Of a stretch of DNA of 64,000 bases, positions 7,261 through 16,175 are shown piece by piece. Position 1 is the stretch's first letter. Each line of letters starts with the position of its first letter. The stretch is taken from positions 100,630 through 164,629 of the forward strand of contig NZ_AZEB01000003.1 of NCBI RefSeq assembly GCF_001434135.1, written 5' to 3'. The notes below the pieces were generated by a model. The model was not told where the DNA came from. It did no database searches and worked only from the letters and a program-made list of their open reading frames with translations. Source of the DNA: Lentilactobacillus kisonensis DSM 19906 = JCM 15041 (GTDB lineage: Bacteria; Bacillota; Bacilli; Lactobacillales; Lactobacillaceae). The position numbers and the translations under genes are program-made.

Positions 7261-8622
7261 TCATTTCTTATCCGCCCGGTTGGTGGTCGTTAAATTAGCG
7301 TTCATTGCTTTATTAGCGGTTGTCAAAGCACCGTCAATATTGCCGCCGTTGTAAACCGTCTCCATCGCCGTTTCTTCCAATTCCCGGGTTAGCTGCATCC
7401 CTTCCATCAAAATTCCCGAGTTTGCATTATTCGGCTTAGCACTCGCTAACTGCTCCCCAGGAACCCGGGCTGCGGGGATCTTTTTATACAGATTCTGCAG
7501 GGCCTTTTGCTTCTGCGAATTCTTGTTCAAGGCTAAATAACCAGTGGCAACTTGCCAATTGGCTTGATTCTTGGCGCTTTCTGCATACTTAATGAATTCA
7601 AATGCGCCCTTTTGAACTTTTTCCGGCTTGTCATTTGAAATCCACAAAGCAGCGCCACCAATTCCCACACCATTTGCTTTTGTCCCGTCTGGATGTGGGA
7701 AGTAGCTAATCCCCAATTTATTCTTATTGCCAGTGGTTAGCTGACCGATGTAAGCAGAGGACTGCACAAAGATCCCTAATTTATCCGCCAGGAAAGCCGC
7801 AATTTCGTTGGTTTCCGCACTAGCACCCGACCCATAATTCACAAAATCGCCTGACTTGATATTGGTCCGAATCCATTTGAGAAACTTAACCGTATTAGGA
7901 TTATTAACGTTAATTTTGGTTGGGTTGCCTTGATGACCGTCGCCATTATTGATTAGCTTAGTCTTATCATTAGCCAACGCCTCTTCTAGCAGCCAGCCAT
8001 AAATTTCCATCGTCATTCCCTTAACTTTATGATGAGATTTTTCGTACAATTCCTTAGCGACCCGGCTAATTTCACTATAACTAGGTGACTTAGACGGTGG
8101 CGTGATCCCGTATTTTTTCAGGAGCGTTGCGTTGTAATACAGAACCGGCTGTGACGTGTTAAACGGCATTGCCAACTGTTGACCCTTATTTGAGTAAAAC
8201 GATCGGGCCACCGGCGAAATATCACTCGTGTCGTAATGATCCTCATCAATGAACTTCTGAACTGGCGTAGTGTACTTACTATGCATCATTTGGGCAGTTG
8301 AAATGTCAAATGACTGAAATAACGCTGGCGATGCGCTGGTACCGTGACTTTGAATAATCTTTTGTACCGCTTCGTCATACGCACCCTCATATTGAGGAAT
8401 GACTTCATACTTACTTTGTGACTGATTAAAATTATCAACCATTTTATCAAGGGCCTGTTCGGCAGGGCCACCCATTTCATGCCAGAAAACGATCGGGGTT
8501 CGGCCAGCTTTGGCGGTGGTCTCCTTATGCGAAGCCCCCACAAAAGCTACTCCAATTGCAACAACCACGACCGCAATGATTGGAATTAAATGATTTTTAA
8601 TGAAATCCCAAATTTTTACCAT
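7261..8622 (-). CDS. ugpB: ABC transporter sugar/glycerol-phosphate-binding protein UgpB-like
   Basis: Extracellular solute-binding protein, family 1, about 453 residues. An N-terminal hydrophobic segment (about 11-30) is followed by KETTAKAG with no clear lipobox Cys, so it is probably held by an uncleaved membrane anchor or by signal cleavage. IVFWHEMGGPAEQALDKMV is the typical start of the mature domain in UgpB, whose ligand is glycerol-3-phosphate or glycerophosphodiester. The ATG at 8622 overlaps the ugpE stop (TGATG); a GTG one codon earlier is the alternative. Being next to two permeases, an ATPase and a GDPD supports a glycerophosphodiester ligand, but that is inference from context. 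Confidence 0.9.
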   Translation of the reverse strand: MVKIWDFIKNHLIPIIAVVVVAIGVAFVGASHKETTAKAGRTPIVFWHEMGGPAEQALDKMVDNFNQSQSKYEVIPQYEGAYDEAVQKIIQSHGTSASPALFQSFDISTAQMMHSKYTTPVQKFIDEDHYDTSDISPVARSFYSNKGQQLAMPFNTSQPVLYYNATLLKKYGITPPSKSPSYSEISRVAKELYEKSHHKVKGMTMEIYGWLLEEALANDKTKLINNGDGHQGNPTKINVNNPNTVKFLKWIRTNIKSGDFVNYGSGASAETNEIAAFLADKLGIFVQSSAYIGQLTTGNKNKLGISYFPHPDGTKANGVGIGGAALWISNDKPEKVQKGAFEFIKYAESAKNQANWQVATGYLALNKNSQKQKALQNLYKKIPAARVPGEQLASAKPNNANSGILMEGMQLTRELEETAMETVYNGGNIDGALTTANKAMNANLTTTNRADKK

Positions 8623-9452
8623 CACTTAACCGCCCCTTCGTTTGCGCCTGATTTAAAGTAATGTTGGCCCACGAAAAGAACGATCAACGTTGGGATGACA
8701 ACAATCGCCGCGGTTGCTTGGATCATTCCCCAGTCATTAAACGTTTCTTCAGACTGGAGCTGCCGCAGACCGTTTTGAACTGGCCGAAATGAATTACTAA
8801 AGGTTGTCAACATTGGCCACAAATATTGATTCCAAGCACCCAAGAAACTGTACGCCCCCAAAGTGATTAGTGAAATCCGATTGTATGGCATCACGATCCG
8901 CCAATAAAATTGTAGGTGACCAAGGCCTTCAATATCAGCCGCTTCCTTGAGTTCTGCTGGCATTTGCTTGAATGATTGGCGCAACATAAAGATCCCAAAC
9001 GCCGAGGTTAGAAACGGAATAATCATAACCGAATAACTATTCAACAACCCCATCGCCTTAACTGTCGAGAAATTGGGAATAATTTCCGCTTCAAATGGCA
9101 GCATCATCGTTGCTAATACCAAGACAAAAAGTGATCGCTTATATTTAAAATCCAAAAAAACAAATGCATAGGCACTCATCGAGCAGAATAGTAATTGGGC
9201 GAACATGGTGACCGTTGAAATTACCAGACTGTTTCCCAAGTAATGAAGGATCGGCGTTTGGGTAAAGGCATCAACGTAATTTTGAAACGATAAATCCGTG
9301 CTCAAGAAGTTGCCCTTCGCAATTTGCATGGTCGGCAAAAAGCTGGTCCATAAACCAATGAAAAATGGCGCCAAAACGACCAATGCCAAAACACTCAATA
9401 ATAAATAGTTCCAAACGTTCTTAGCTATTTTAGGCTTTGCGACAACGTTCAT
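8622..9452 (-). CDS. ugpE: ABC transporter permease UgpE-like
   Basis: Inner-membrane permease of the carbohydrate uptake CUT1 class, 276 residues and six membrane segments. The EAA loop that docks the ATPase is visible (ELKEAADIEGLGHLQFYWRI). Its ATG overlaps the stop of ugpA (TAATG), as expected for coupled permease genes. Confidence 0.92.
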   Translation of the reverse strand: MNVVAKPKIAKNVWNYLLLSVLALVVLAPFFIGLWTSFLPTMQIAKGNFLSTDLSFQNYVDAFTQTPILHYLGNSLVISTVTMFAQLLFCSMSAYAFVFLDFKYKRSLFVLVLATMMLPFEAEIIPNFSTVKAMGLLNSYSVMIIPFLTSAFGIFMLRQSFKQMPAELKEAADIEGLGHLQFYWRIVMPYNRISLITLGAYSFLGAWNQYLWPMLTTFSNSFRPVQNGLRQLQSEETFNDWGMIQATAAIVVIPTLIVLFVGQHYFKSGANEGAVK

Positions 9453-10414
9453 TAGTAGTTCACCCGCTTTTCTAAGACTTTAAATTGCAATAACGTAAAT
9501 AACGCAATGATAACCGTCAAAATCAACGCTTCAGCACTCGCCTGGGCGAAGTTGCCACTGTAAAAGGCATCCTTATAAATTCGGTAAACCAGCATGTTGG
9601 TTGCGTTAGTTGGCCCACCCTTAGTCATCAAATCAATGAGGCCGAAGCTCTTAAAGCCGTCGATCAACGTCACAATTGAAACGAAGAACAGGGTTGGTGA
9701 AATTGACGGGATGGTAATGTGGAAAAATTGGAACCGCGATGACGCCCCTTCAATGCTAGCAGCCTCGTATAGTGTCGTTGGAACAGATTGGATGGCCCCA
9801 AAGAGAATCAGAAAGGTAAAGCCGAGGTTCATCCAAACAGTTGTAATAATGACCGCTACCATTGCCCAAGTTGGATCCGTCAACCAGCCGATTGCTGGCA
9901 AGTGCAGCCAAGTACTAATTAACGATAGAAACCCAGTGGATGGGTTAAAGATAAAGAGCCAGAAGATTGCGGCGACCGAAACGGAAACGCCCATGGTAGA
10001 GGAAAATAACGTTCTAAAGAAACCAATGCCAGCAATCTTCTTACTAGCGAGGCTGGCAAGTAATAACCCCAACGCAATGGTGAGAGCAGTTACTGCCAAT
10101 ACATAAACCATTGTCACCGCTAAACTGTTTAAATAATCAGCCGACGTTAATAAGTTAATGTAATTTGAAAGGCCAACAAACACAGTGGGCTTCCCAACGG
10201 TATTGGTTAAAAACAAACTTAAATAGAGGGTTTTAAACATCGGATAGAAAATAAAGATTCCTAGAATTAGTAATGAAGGTCCTAAAAATAGCAGGGCGTA
10301 ATATTTATCCTTAGCATTTAACGAAAACGCCTTTTCAGACGCTTCAATCTTGGCCTTAGTTTCCGCTCGATTAATCGGTGCTGAAGTAGAATCGGATGCA
10401 GGTGATTTAAGCAT
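9452..10414 (-). CDS. ugpA: ABC transporter permease UgpA-like
   Basis: Partner permease, 320 residues from the ATG at 10414, which overlaps the end of ugpC by 8 bases. That start is preferred over an upstream one at 10462, which would lie deep inside ugpC. A 45-residue hydrophilic N-terminal tail precedes the first membrane segment. The EAA loop reads TLYEAASIEGASSRFQFFHI. Forms the channel with UgpE. Confidence 0.92.
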   Translation of the reverse strand: MLKSPASDSTSAPINRAETKAKIEASEKAFSLNAKDKYYALLFLGPSLLILGIFIFYPMFKTLYLSLFLTNTVGKPTVFVGLSNYINLLTSADYLNSLAVTMVYVLAVTALTIALGLLLASLASKKIAGIGFFRTLFSSTMGVSVSVAAIFWLFIFNPSTGFLSLISTWLHLPAIGWLTDPTWAMVAVIITTVWMNLGFTFLILFGAIQSVPTTLYEAASIEGASSRFQFFHITIPSISPTLFFVSIVTLIDGFKSFGLIDLMTKGGPTNATNMLVYRIYKDAFYSGNFAQASAEALILTVIIALFTLLQFKVLEKRVNY

Positions 10415-11495
10415 GAACGTATGCCTCCTTTGAGATGTCAATTCGCTTCCCATTGGCATCAAAGAACATCAAGTTAGAATTGGCAGTCACCTTAATCGGC
10501 TCATAGTTTCTAAAATCAACCTTGCCAGTCATCACAACGTGAATATCGTTCCCACTGTTTAAGGTGGCATAAACAATTGTTTCATCACCTAAAAATTCAG
10601 TATTCTTCACGACCGCATTGCCATCAACGCCTTCAGCGAGTCGAATCTGCATGTCATCAGGGCGAATCCCAATCTGTAATTTTTCAGCGGGCACTTCTTC
10701 ACTCAGGATAATTTGCAGATCTGATGAAACGTTTATCATGTGGTTATTATCGGCTGAACGGGTCGCTGGAAGAATATTAATTTGTGGTGTGCCAAAGAAT
10801 TTAGCAACAAAGGCATTCTTGGGGTTTTGATAAATCTCACTTGGCGTGCCAATTTGTTGCACATGGCGATCGTTTAAAACCATGATATGGTCGGCCATCG
10901 TCATCGCTTCAACTTGATCATGAGTCACGTAGATCAACGTTAAGCCGAGTTTTCGTTGGAGTGCGTAAATTTCTTGACGCATTTTAATCCGTAGTTGGGC
11001 ATCCAAGTTGGAGAGGGGTTCATCCATCAGACAAATTTTGGCGTCACTGGCAACTGCTCGGGCTAGCGCAACCCGCTGACGCTGACCACCTGATAATTCC
11101 CGTGGTTTCCGCTTTGCTAAAGTGGTAAGGTTAACCATCTTTAAGGCCTCTTTAACACGGGCATTAATGTCATCAGGAGCTAATTTCCGCGCCTTCAGTC
11201 CAAAGGCAACGTTGTCCCAAACACTTAGGAACGGAAACAACGCGTAATTTTGAAAAACCATTGTTAACTTCCGCGCCTTTGGTGGTAAATCGTTGACCAC
11301 GGTATCGTCAATCTTCACTTCACCAGCAGTAATCGGCGTTAAGCCAGCGATCATTCGCAGCAGATTACTCTTACCACACCCAGAAGGCCCAACGATAACA
11401 AAGAATTCACCGGTTTCAACTTCTACTGAGATATCTTTCAAGACTTCGGTTTCACTGTCATAATCTTTGCGGACGTTATTTAACGTAATCGACAA
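10407..11495 (-). CDS. ugpC: ABC transporter ATP-binding protein UgpC/MsmK-like
   Basis: Cytoplasmic ATPase driving the importer. Walker A GPSGCGKS, signature LSGGQRQ, Walker B ICLMDEP and H-loop YVTHD are all present, followed by a C-terminal TOBE regulatory domain (about 235-360). I prefer the TTG at 11495 with GAGGTG seven bases upstream; the GTG at 11504 would overlap that SD. First gene of a tightly overlapping ugpC-ugpA-ugpE-ugpB operon. Such ATPases can also serve other CUT1 sugar importers. Confidence 0.92.
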   Translation of the reverse strand: MSITLNNVRKDYDSETEVLKDISVEVETGEFFVIVGPSGCGKSNLLRMIAGLTPITAGEVKIDDTVVNDLPPKARKLTMVFQNYALFPFLSVWDNVAFGLKARKLAPDDINARVKEALKMVNLTTLAKRKPRELSGGQRQRVALARAVASDAKICLMDEPLSNLDAQLRIKMRQEIYALQRKLGLTLIYVTHDQVEAMTMADHIMVLNDRHVQQIGTPSEIYQNPKNAFVAKFFGTPQINILPATRSADNNHMINVSSDLQIILSEEVPAEKLQIGIRPDDMQIRLAEGVDGNAVVKNTEFLGDETIVYATLNSGNDIHVVMTGKVDFRNYEPIKVTANSNLMFFDANGKRIDISKEAYVHA

Positions 11496-11594
11496 AGCGC
11501 TCACCTCAAAATCATTTATTTAACTACAAGGCTTATTGTGAGGGTTGAATGTAAAAGGGATGTTTTCTTAGTGTAAAAGAGAGGTAAAAAATAA

Positions 11595-11627
11595 GTGAGC
11601 GGAGTAAAGCGGTTAGAAAGCGGTCCT
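11595..11627 (-). repeat. Deleted palindrome remnant f
   Basis: Only 33 bp: the GTGAGCGGAGTAAAGCGG end joined directly to the GGTCCT end, with the whole hairpin core lost. This is what slippage or excision between the two arms would leave. It sits in a 470-bp gap before ugpC; the rest of the gap holds remnant f2, a terminator and no gene. Confidence 0.7.
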
Positions 11628-11761
11628 AATCTATGTATCAGAGAATGATCACTAAATAACCCAAGATAACCCAAGATTTTACCAAAGAATGCTCCAGTCA
11701 GATTACAACTTGGCAGAACACTTTTCTATAGATACTTAATCCCTAGTCCTGAGAGTATTGA

Positions 11762-11805
11762 GTGAGGCAGCTTAGATACTGGCATCTGCCTTCTGGAACA
11801 GTCCT
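11762..11805 (-). repeat. Decayed palindrome remnant f2
   Basis: GTGAGGCAGCTTAGATACTGG followed by CATCTGCCTTCTGG and AACAGTCCT, a shrunken, mutated version of the family's two ends. Confidence 0.5.
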
Positions 11806-11906
11806 AAACCCAATAACCAATCAGACCAGTTCTAATAAAGAACGGCCCCTATCCCTCCAGTTCACCAAGACTATCCACAAAAGCCAAAAATCTTCCCAAC
11901 TAAAAA

Positions 11907-11932
11907 GTGACCCCATCGCAAAATGAGGTCAC
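11907..11932 (-). terminator. Terminator after the D-2-hydroxyacid dehydrogenase
   Basis: On the minus strand GTGACCTCAT pairs with ATGGGGTCAC, followed by five T. Lies 34 bases beyond the stop codon. Confidence 0.7.
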
Positions 11933-11965
11933 CACAATCAAATTTCATTTAACAATCATTACCTA

Positions 11966-12925
11966 TTAATCAACCACATTCTCCGGCTCACCCGCTAAAT
12001 AAGCCTTCAAATTATCAACAGCAATTCCCATCAGCCGCGCCCTAATCTCCGTGGCGGCCCAAGCGATATGGGGTGTTAAGAACACATTTTTAGCGGTTAA
12101 CAGTGGGTTATCCCGATTAATTGGTTCCTCGGAAGCGACATCCGCTCCCAGGGCATAAAGTTTCCCAGAATTTAGCGCATCGGCAACGTCGGCTTCATTA
12201 AGCAGCCCCCCACGCGCCGTATTAATCAAAATAACGCCAGCCTTCATCTTAGCAATCGATTCTCGGTTGATCATTTTTTCCGTTTCTGATGTCTGCGGCG
12301 TATGCAGCGTAATGACGTCAACCTTAGCGTATAGATCTTCCAATGATACCTGCTTAACCCAATCTGCCGAGACATCTTTTGGATGATGGTTATAAAAAAT
12401 AACTTTCATTCCAAACGAATGGGCAACCTGGGCCACTGCTTGACCAATCCGCCCAAAACCAATAATGCCCAGCGTCTTATCGGTTAAGGAAATCAACGGC
12501 GTTTTCCAAAATGTAAAGTCTTTAGCAATTTGCCACTCACCGTTTCTAACCGCCTCACTATGAAGGCCTACCTGATTGGTAATTTCTAGCAACAACGCAA
12601 AAGTGTGCTGGGCAACGGCGTCAGTCCCGTAACTCGGAATGTTGGTCACAATCACATTCTTTTTCTTGGCTGCGTCAATATCAATGACGTTATAACCAGT
12701 CGCAAGAACCCCAATGTATTTGAGCTTAGGAGCGTTTTCAATCACATTTTCATCCAACCGAGTTTTATTCGTGAGGACAATCTCAGCATCTCCAATTCGT
12801 TTTAGAATTGTGGCATCGTCATCTTGAGTCCGGTCATAATTAGTAAGTTCCCCCAATTGCTCAAAGCCCTCCCAGCTAATATCACCAGGATTTAATGCAT
12901 AGCCATCCAAATCTACAATTTTCAT
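11966..12925 (-). CDS. D-2-hydroxyacid dehydrogenase (glycerate dehydrogenase-like)
   Basis: NAD-dependent reduction of 2-keto acids to D-2-hydroxyacids, 319 residues from the ATG at 12925 (SD TTTGGAGG). Longer readings run into a palindrome and are rejected. Rossmann motif GFGRIGQAVA, substrate Arg in INTARGGLLNEADV and catalytic His in LTPHIAWA are present. The N-terminus MKIVDLDGYALNPGDISWEG is typical of hydroxypyruvate/glycerate dehydrogenases. Two palindromes precede it. The exact substrate is unproven; glycerate genes at 35.7-38.7 kb make hydroxypyruvate/glycerate plausible. Confidence 0.9.
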   Translation of the reverse strand: MKIVDLDGYALNPGDISWEGFEQLGELTNYDRTQDDDATILKRIGDAEIVLTNKTRLDENVIENAPKLKYIGVLATGYNVIDIDAAKKKNVIVTNIPSYGTDAVAQHTFALLLEITNQVGLHSEAVRNGEWQIAKDFTFWKTPLISLTDKTLGIIGFGRIGQAVAQVAHSFGMKVIFYNHHPKDVSADWVKQVSLEDLYAKVDVITLHTPQTSETEKMINRESIAKMKAGVILINTARGGLLNEADVADALNSGKLYALGADVASEEPINRDNPLLTAKNVFLTPHIAWAATEIRARLMGIAVDNLKAYLAGEPENVVD

Positions 12926-12948
12926 GTGTCGGCCTCCAAAGTCATAAA

Positions 12949-13066
12949 GTGAGCGGAGCAGAGCGGTTAGAAAGCGGACTGTAAGTCTCCTATCGAGGAA
13001 ATTCCCGGGTTTGGAATTTTTTCGATAGGTGCTTACACGCAGCTTTCTGCTCTGCACAGCTGTCCT
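12949..13066 (-). repeat. Intergenic palindrome, copy g (type I)
   Basis: Outer stem CAGAGC/GCTCTG, apical arm ATCGAGGAAATTCC against GGAATTTTTTCGAT. GTGAGC end lies 23 bases before the dehydrogenase start. Confidence 0.9.
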
Positions 13067-13071
13067 AATGA

Positions 13072-13189
13072 GTGAGCGGAGTCAGGCGATTAGAAACTGG
13101 AGTGTAAGTCTCCTATCGAGGAAATTCCCGATCTTGGAATTTTTGACCAAGGTGCTTATATGGAAGTTTTTGCCTGACGCAGCTGTCCT
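13072..13189 (-). repeat. Intergenic palindrome, copy h (type I)
   Basis: Tandem partner of copy g. Outer stem is TCAGGC/GCCTGA. Its left apical arm equals that of copy g (ATCGAGGAAATTCC) but its right arm does not (GACCAAGG), so it looks like a product of recombination between copies. Confidence 0.88.
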
Positions 13190-13336
13190 ACATTTATTAA
13201 CATAATACAGCAGCCACTAGTAAAATTCATCTCACAAGTCACTTCTATAGACCAAACACGCTGATATATAACGGTTTATGAATATTGATGCTTTCCATAC
13301 ACATTTCAATAAATCATCGGAAACGCTTACTAAACG

Positions 13337-13345
13337 TGTTATAAT
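13337..13345 (+). promoter_or_regulatory. Extended -10 promoter before the cobalamin riboswitch
   Basis: TGTTATAAT (TG plus one base plus TATAAT), 14 bases before the riboswitch P1 stem. No good -35 is seen at the right distance. Confidence 0.5.
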
Positions 13346-13359
13346 TTTCACTGTTAAGA

Positions 13360-13504
13360 AACATCATAAACCGGAAAAAGGTGAAAAACCTTTGCAGCCC
13401 CTTAGCTACTGTAAGATCAACTAACTCGTCACAACTCACTGGGTATCAGCCTGGGAAGAGGACGATGTTAGACCAAGGTCGAGTCAGGAGACGTTTATGA
13501 TGTT
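13360..13504 (+). ncRNA. Cobalamin (adenosylcobalamin-class) riboswitch
   Basis: A closing P1 stem of 12 perfect pairs (AACATCATAAAC with GTTTATGATGTT) surrounds the conserved core: AAAGGTGAAAAACCTTTGCAG, then CCCCTTAGCTACTGTAA, then CACTGGGTATCAGCCTGGGA followed by AGAGGAC, and the B12 box AGTCAGGAGAC at 13482-13492. These match the cobalamin riboswitch consensus by eye. A terminator follows at 13615. The nearest plus-strand genes are the three transcobalamin-like genes beginning at 13823. Confidence 0.93.
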
Positions 13505-13580
13505 GATTGCAAAGTATCTTAAGGGTCGACTTTGGCAATTAATGACATTATTACACGATATTTTGTTTACTGTGCATTAA
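13497..13580 (+). CDS. Possible 27-codon leader peptide overlapping the riboswitch
   Basis: ATG ATG at 13497-13502, directly in the P1 3' strand, opens a frame of 27 codons ending TAA at 13580. The B12-box bases AGGAGA (13486-13491) lie six bases before the ATG and would serve as its SD. The peptide begins MMLIAKYLKGRLWQLM and is hydrophobic and basic. If translated, cobalamin binding would hide its ribosome site. It may equally be a chance frame. Confidence 0.35.
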   Translation: MMLIAKYLKGRLWQLMTLLHDILFTVH

Positions 13581-13614
13581 ATATCTGTATTTAAGTTATT
13601 AATGATTAATCTCG

Positions 13615-13645
13615 GCCCCGCTAGGATAACTAGTTGGGCTTTTTT
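13615..13645 (+). terminator. Riboswitch expression-platform terminator
   Basis: GCCCCGCTAG, GATAA loop, CTAGTTGGGC then six T. Position 110 bases after the aptamer fits transcription attenuation of the downstream genes. Confidence 0.8.
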
Positions 13646-13682
13646 CGTGGGGTAGTTTTAGTTTTATTGAGTTACTTTTTTT

Positions 13683-13802
13683 AGGGCAGCTGCGCAAAGC
13701 AGAAACTTCCACATAAGCACCTCCGACAGAAATCCTCCAAAACCAGGGATTTCTGTCGGAGGAGACTTAAGTTCCAGTTTCTAATCGCTTTGTTCCGCTC
13801 AC
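13683..13802 (+). repeat. Intergenic palindrome, copy i (type I)
   Basis: Lies between the riboswitch terminator and the first transcobalamin-like gene, ending 20 bases before its start and 8 bases before its SD. Apical arm CCGACAGAAATCC with TTTCTGTCGG. Confidence 0.9.
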
Positions 13803-13822
13803 TTACTTTGAGGAGGGTATTT

Positions 13823-16075
13823 ATGAATAAAAAACGACTTATTTATTGGATTTCGCTAATATTAGGCGTCTTCCTGTTATTTATCGGCGGTAGTTCCGTT
13901 GCCAAAGCTGATACAGCATCGGATGTTGATGCGGCAATTGCAACTGGCGTTAATTATACTGCCCAGAAGTCAAAATTTGGTGGATGGGATGCACCGATCT
14001 TTGCATTGAGTAATAATGGCATCACCAATACTCAAGCTCAAAATGGTTACCAGGCTATTCTTGCCCACAATGACTATATTAGTGGCGGCCATGAAGGATA
14101 TATGGGCATCACTGATGTTGCTGCAATCATCAGCTTACGTGCTCTAGGTAAAGACCCAACAAATGTTGAGAACAAGGACCTTGTTGCACATGTCATTGAT
14201 GACGCAAATACAAATACTGACCTAAATGGCCAAATTAATGACTTGGAGGGATTAAGTTCTGGAAACTATGGAGCTGCTAGTGAAACCGCACGAACTAATC
14301 TAGTTAATAAAATATTAAAGGCACAAGAATCTAGTGGTATGTGGAATGACTATGGTAGAGTCTATACTACCGGATCTGCATTAACAGCATTGTCGATGAA
14401 TCTGAATCAACCTGACCTTCGCGATACAATTACGGCTGCAATAAAAAAAGCAGTTGGCGCAATTACATCGACCTACTATCAAGAGGATGGTGGCTTTGCT
14501 GACAAGGCAGACACTGAATACGGCTCTGAAGACGCTTCTAATAGCGCTACACTAGTTGCCGGGCTTGCTGCAACTGCAAACATTACTAATGTTAACGTTT
14601 ATTCATCCCTGAATGGTCAGGATAGTTATGCTTCTCCAGTTCAAAACTTACTTAAGAATAACGTAACTTCTACTCCCGCCAATGCTTTTCTCCTTTATGA
14701 AGGCACATCTACCTTACAACAGGCTCAATTCACAAATAATGGCGGTATTGGGTCCATTTTTGCTTTTGATCAAAACGCCGCGTTCAAACCCGGCGAACTC
14801 GCCAGCTTCACCAACGCAGCTACTGCCAAGAAACAAGCCATCAGCAATGATTCACAAGCAACCACAGCGGATCAAAATAACGCGATTAGTACTGTCAACC
14901 AAATTTTAGCTACCTATACCGCCAAAATTAATGCTGATACTACGAGTGCTGAAGCCATTGCTGATCGTAATGCTGGCGTTGCTGAAATTAACAACGTGAC
15001 AGTCCCTCATGTAGCCCCAATCGTTCAAAATAACGGATTGTCAGTATCGACAACCGCGCCAAGTTCGACAACTACTGCTGCGCCGATTAGCTCACCAATA
15101 AGTACCCCAGTGGTAACTTCAGCAGCTACTAATAAGAAGCCAAGCGTCAATGGTTCAGTTGTTTATGGTTTAACCACTATTAAGCTTTACAAGAACACGA
15201 ATTTCACAAAATCAAATCTCACAAAAACTTATAAAAAACAGGCTCGAGTTAACCGCCCAATGTTTCTGGTCATCAGTCAAACGACCAACAAACAGGGTAA
15301 GGCAGTTTATAAGGTCAAAGACACCAAGAGTGGCAAAACTGGTTACACCCTTTCAGGTTCGAAATACTTTAATAATGCCTACTATTCAGCTAATGTGACT
15401 AAGATTAAAGTCATTAACCCCAAAGGAATTAACGAATACAATAAAGTTAAGTTAACCAACAAGCAGCGTCACGTTAAGAAGAACACTTCTTTAACCGTTA
15501 AAAAGGTTGTTAATTATGGCCGCACAACTCGTTTCCTATTAACCAACGACAACTACGTTTCAGCTAATAAAAAATTGGTCTTCGCAACTAAATACGACAA
15601 GGCTAGTGATAACACAACTACTACCACACCTTCAACAGTTGCCCCAACGACGATTACAACGCCGACAACCACTAACTCAACATCCTCAAGCACTTCATCA
15701 AATAGTTCGACTGGCACGGTGTCAAACAATAATACGCCAGTGACCCCTACCCCAGTAGTTCCAACAGCTACTGAAACGGTAACCGTCAATGCCACCGCCA
15801 ATGGCAACGTTCTATCAAGCGGTAGTGTCACAATTCCAGTTGGTTCTACTGCCTTAGATGCTTTATATGCCCTAGCTCGCCAAAATGGGCTTAACGTCAC
15901 GGTTTCTGGCTCCGGAAGTTCCGCATACGTTACCGGCATTAATGGCTATAGTGCTGGTAAATCGGGAACCGATACTGGCTGGCTATGTTATGTAAGTGGT
16001 AACTTCATTCAAGTTTCTCTGGGTGCTTATGTACTCAAGAATGGGGATACGGTTTCAATGGAATACAATAAATAA
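13823..16075 (+). CDS. Exported transcobalamin/intrinsic-factor-like protein (alpha6-alpha6 + wall domain + DUF4430)
   Basis: Start is the ATG at 13823 with AGGAGGG; 750 residues. A signal peptide (1-29) ends VAKA. Residues about 33-340 form a helical-repeat domain of the prenyltransferase/cyclase-like type (GGWDAPIFAL, TTGSALTALSMNL, QEDGGFADKAD). About 430-590 resembles the lactobacillus surface-layer-type wall-binding domain (VYGLTTIKLYKN, NYVSANKKLV). A Thr/Ser/Pro linker (about 590-650) leads to a C-terminal DUF4430 domain (GINGYSAGKSGTDTGWLCYV, then LKNGDTVSMEY). Barrel plus DUF4430 is the architecture of animal intrinsic factor and transcobalamin. With the riboswitch upstream, a wall-attached cobalamin-binding role is inferred. 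Confidence 0.85.
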   Translation: MNKKRLIYWISLILGVFLLFIGGSSVAKADTASDVDAAIATGVNYTAQKSKFGGWDAPIFALSNNGITNTQAQNGYQAILAHNDYISGGHEGYMGITDVAAIISLRALGKDPTNVENKDLVAHVIDDANTNTDLNGQINDLEGLSSGNYGAASETARTNLVNKILKAQESSGMWNDYGRVYTTGSALTALSMNLNQPDLRDTITAAIKKAVGAITSTYYQEDGGFADKADTEYGSEDASNSATLVAGLAATANITNVNVYSSLNGQDSYASPVQNLLKNNVTSTPANAFLLYEGTSTLQQAQFTNNGGIGSIFAFDQNAAFKPGELASFTNAATAKKQAISNDSQATTADQNNAISTVNQILATYTAKINADTTSAEAIADRNAGVAEINNVTVPHVAPIVQNNGLSVSTTAPSSTTTAAPISSPISTPVVTSAATNKKPSVNGSVVYGLTTIKLYKNTNFTKSNLTKTYKKQARVNRPMFLVISQTTNKQGKAVYKVKDTKSGKTGYTLSGSKYFNNAYYSANVTKIKVINPKGINEYNKVKLTNKQRHVKKNTSLTVKKVVNYGRTTRFLLTNDNYVSANKKLVFATKYDKASDNTTTTTPSTVAPTTITTPTTTNSTSSSTSSNSSTGTVSNNNTPVTPTPVVPTATETVTVNATANGNVLSSGSVTIPVGSTALDALYALARQNGLNVTVSGSGSSAYVTGINGYSAGKSGTDTGWLCYVSGNFIQVSLGAYVLKNGDTVSMEYNK

Positions 16076-16101
16076 GGTGTTTTTCTGCTCGTTCCTTTAA
16101 C

Positions 16102-16135
16102 AAAAAGATCTGAATTGAGAAATCCAGATCTTTTT
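16102..16135 (+). terminator. Terminator between the first and second transcobalamin-like genes
   Basis: AAAAAGATCTG pairs with CAGATCTTTTT around a 12-base loop. It may lower expression of the two following genes relative to the first. Confidence 0.75.
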
Positions 16136-16175
16136 CATTGAAGAAAATTCAATCTGTAATCAAGGAGATTATACA

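Noticed and set aside
9594..10106. 170-codon plus-strand ORF opposite ugpA
   Set aside because: Antisense shadow of a strong membrane permease gene.
12926..13057. N-terminal extension of the D-2-hydroxyacid dehydrogenase
   Set aside because: It translates palindrome g; GGAGG precedes the ATG at 12925.
15553..15939. 128-codon minus-strand ORF
   Set aside because: Antisense shadow of the Thr/Ser-rich linker and DUF4430 of the transcobalamin-like gene.
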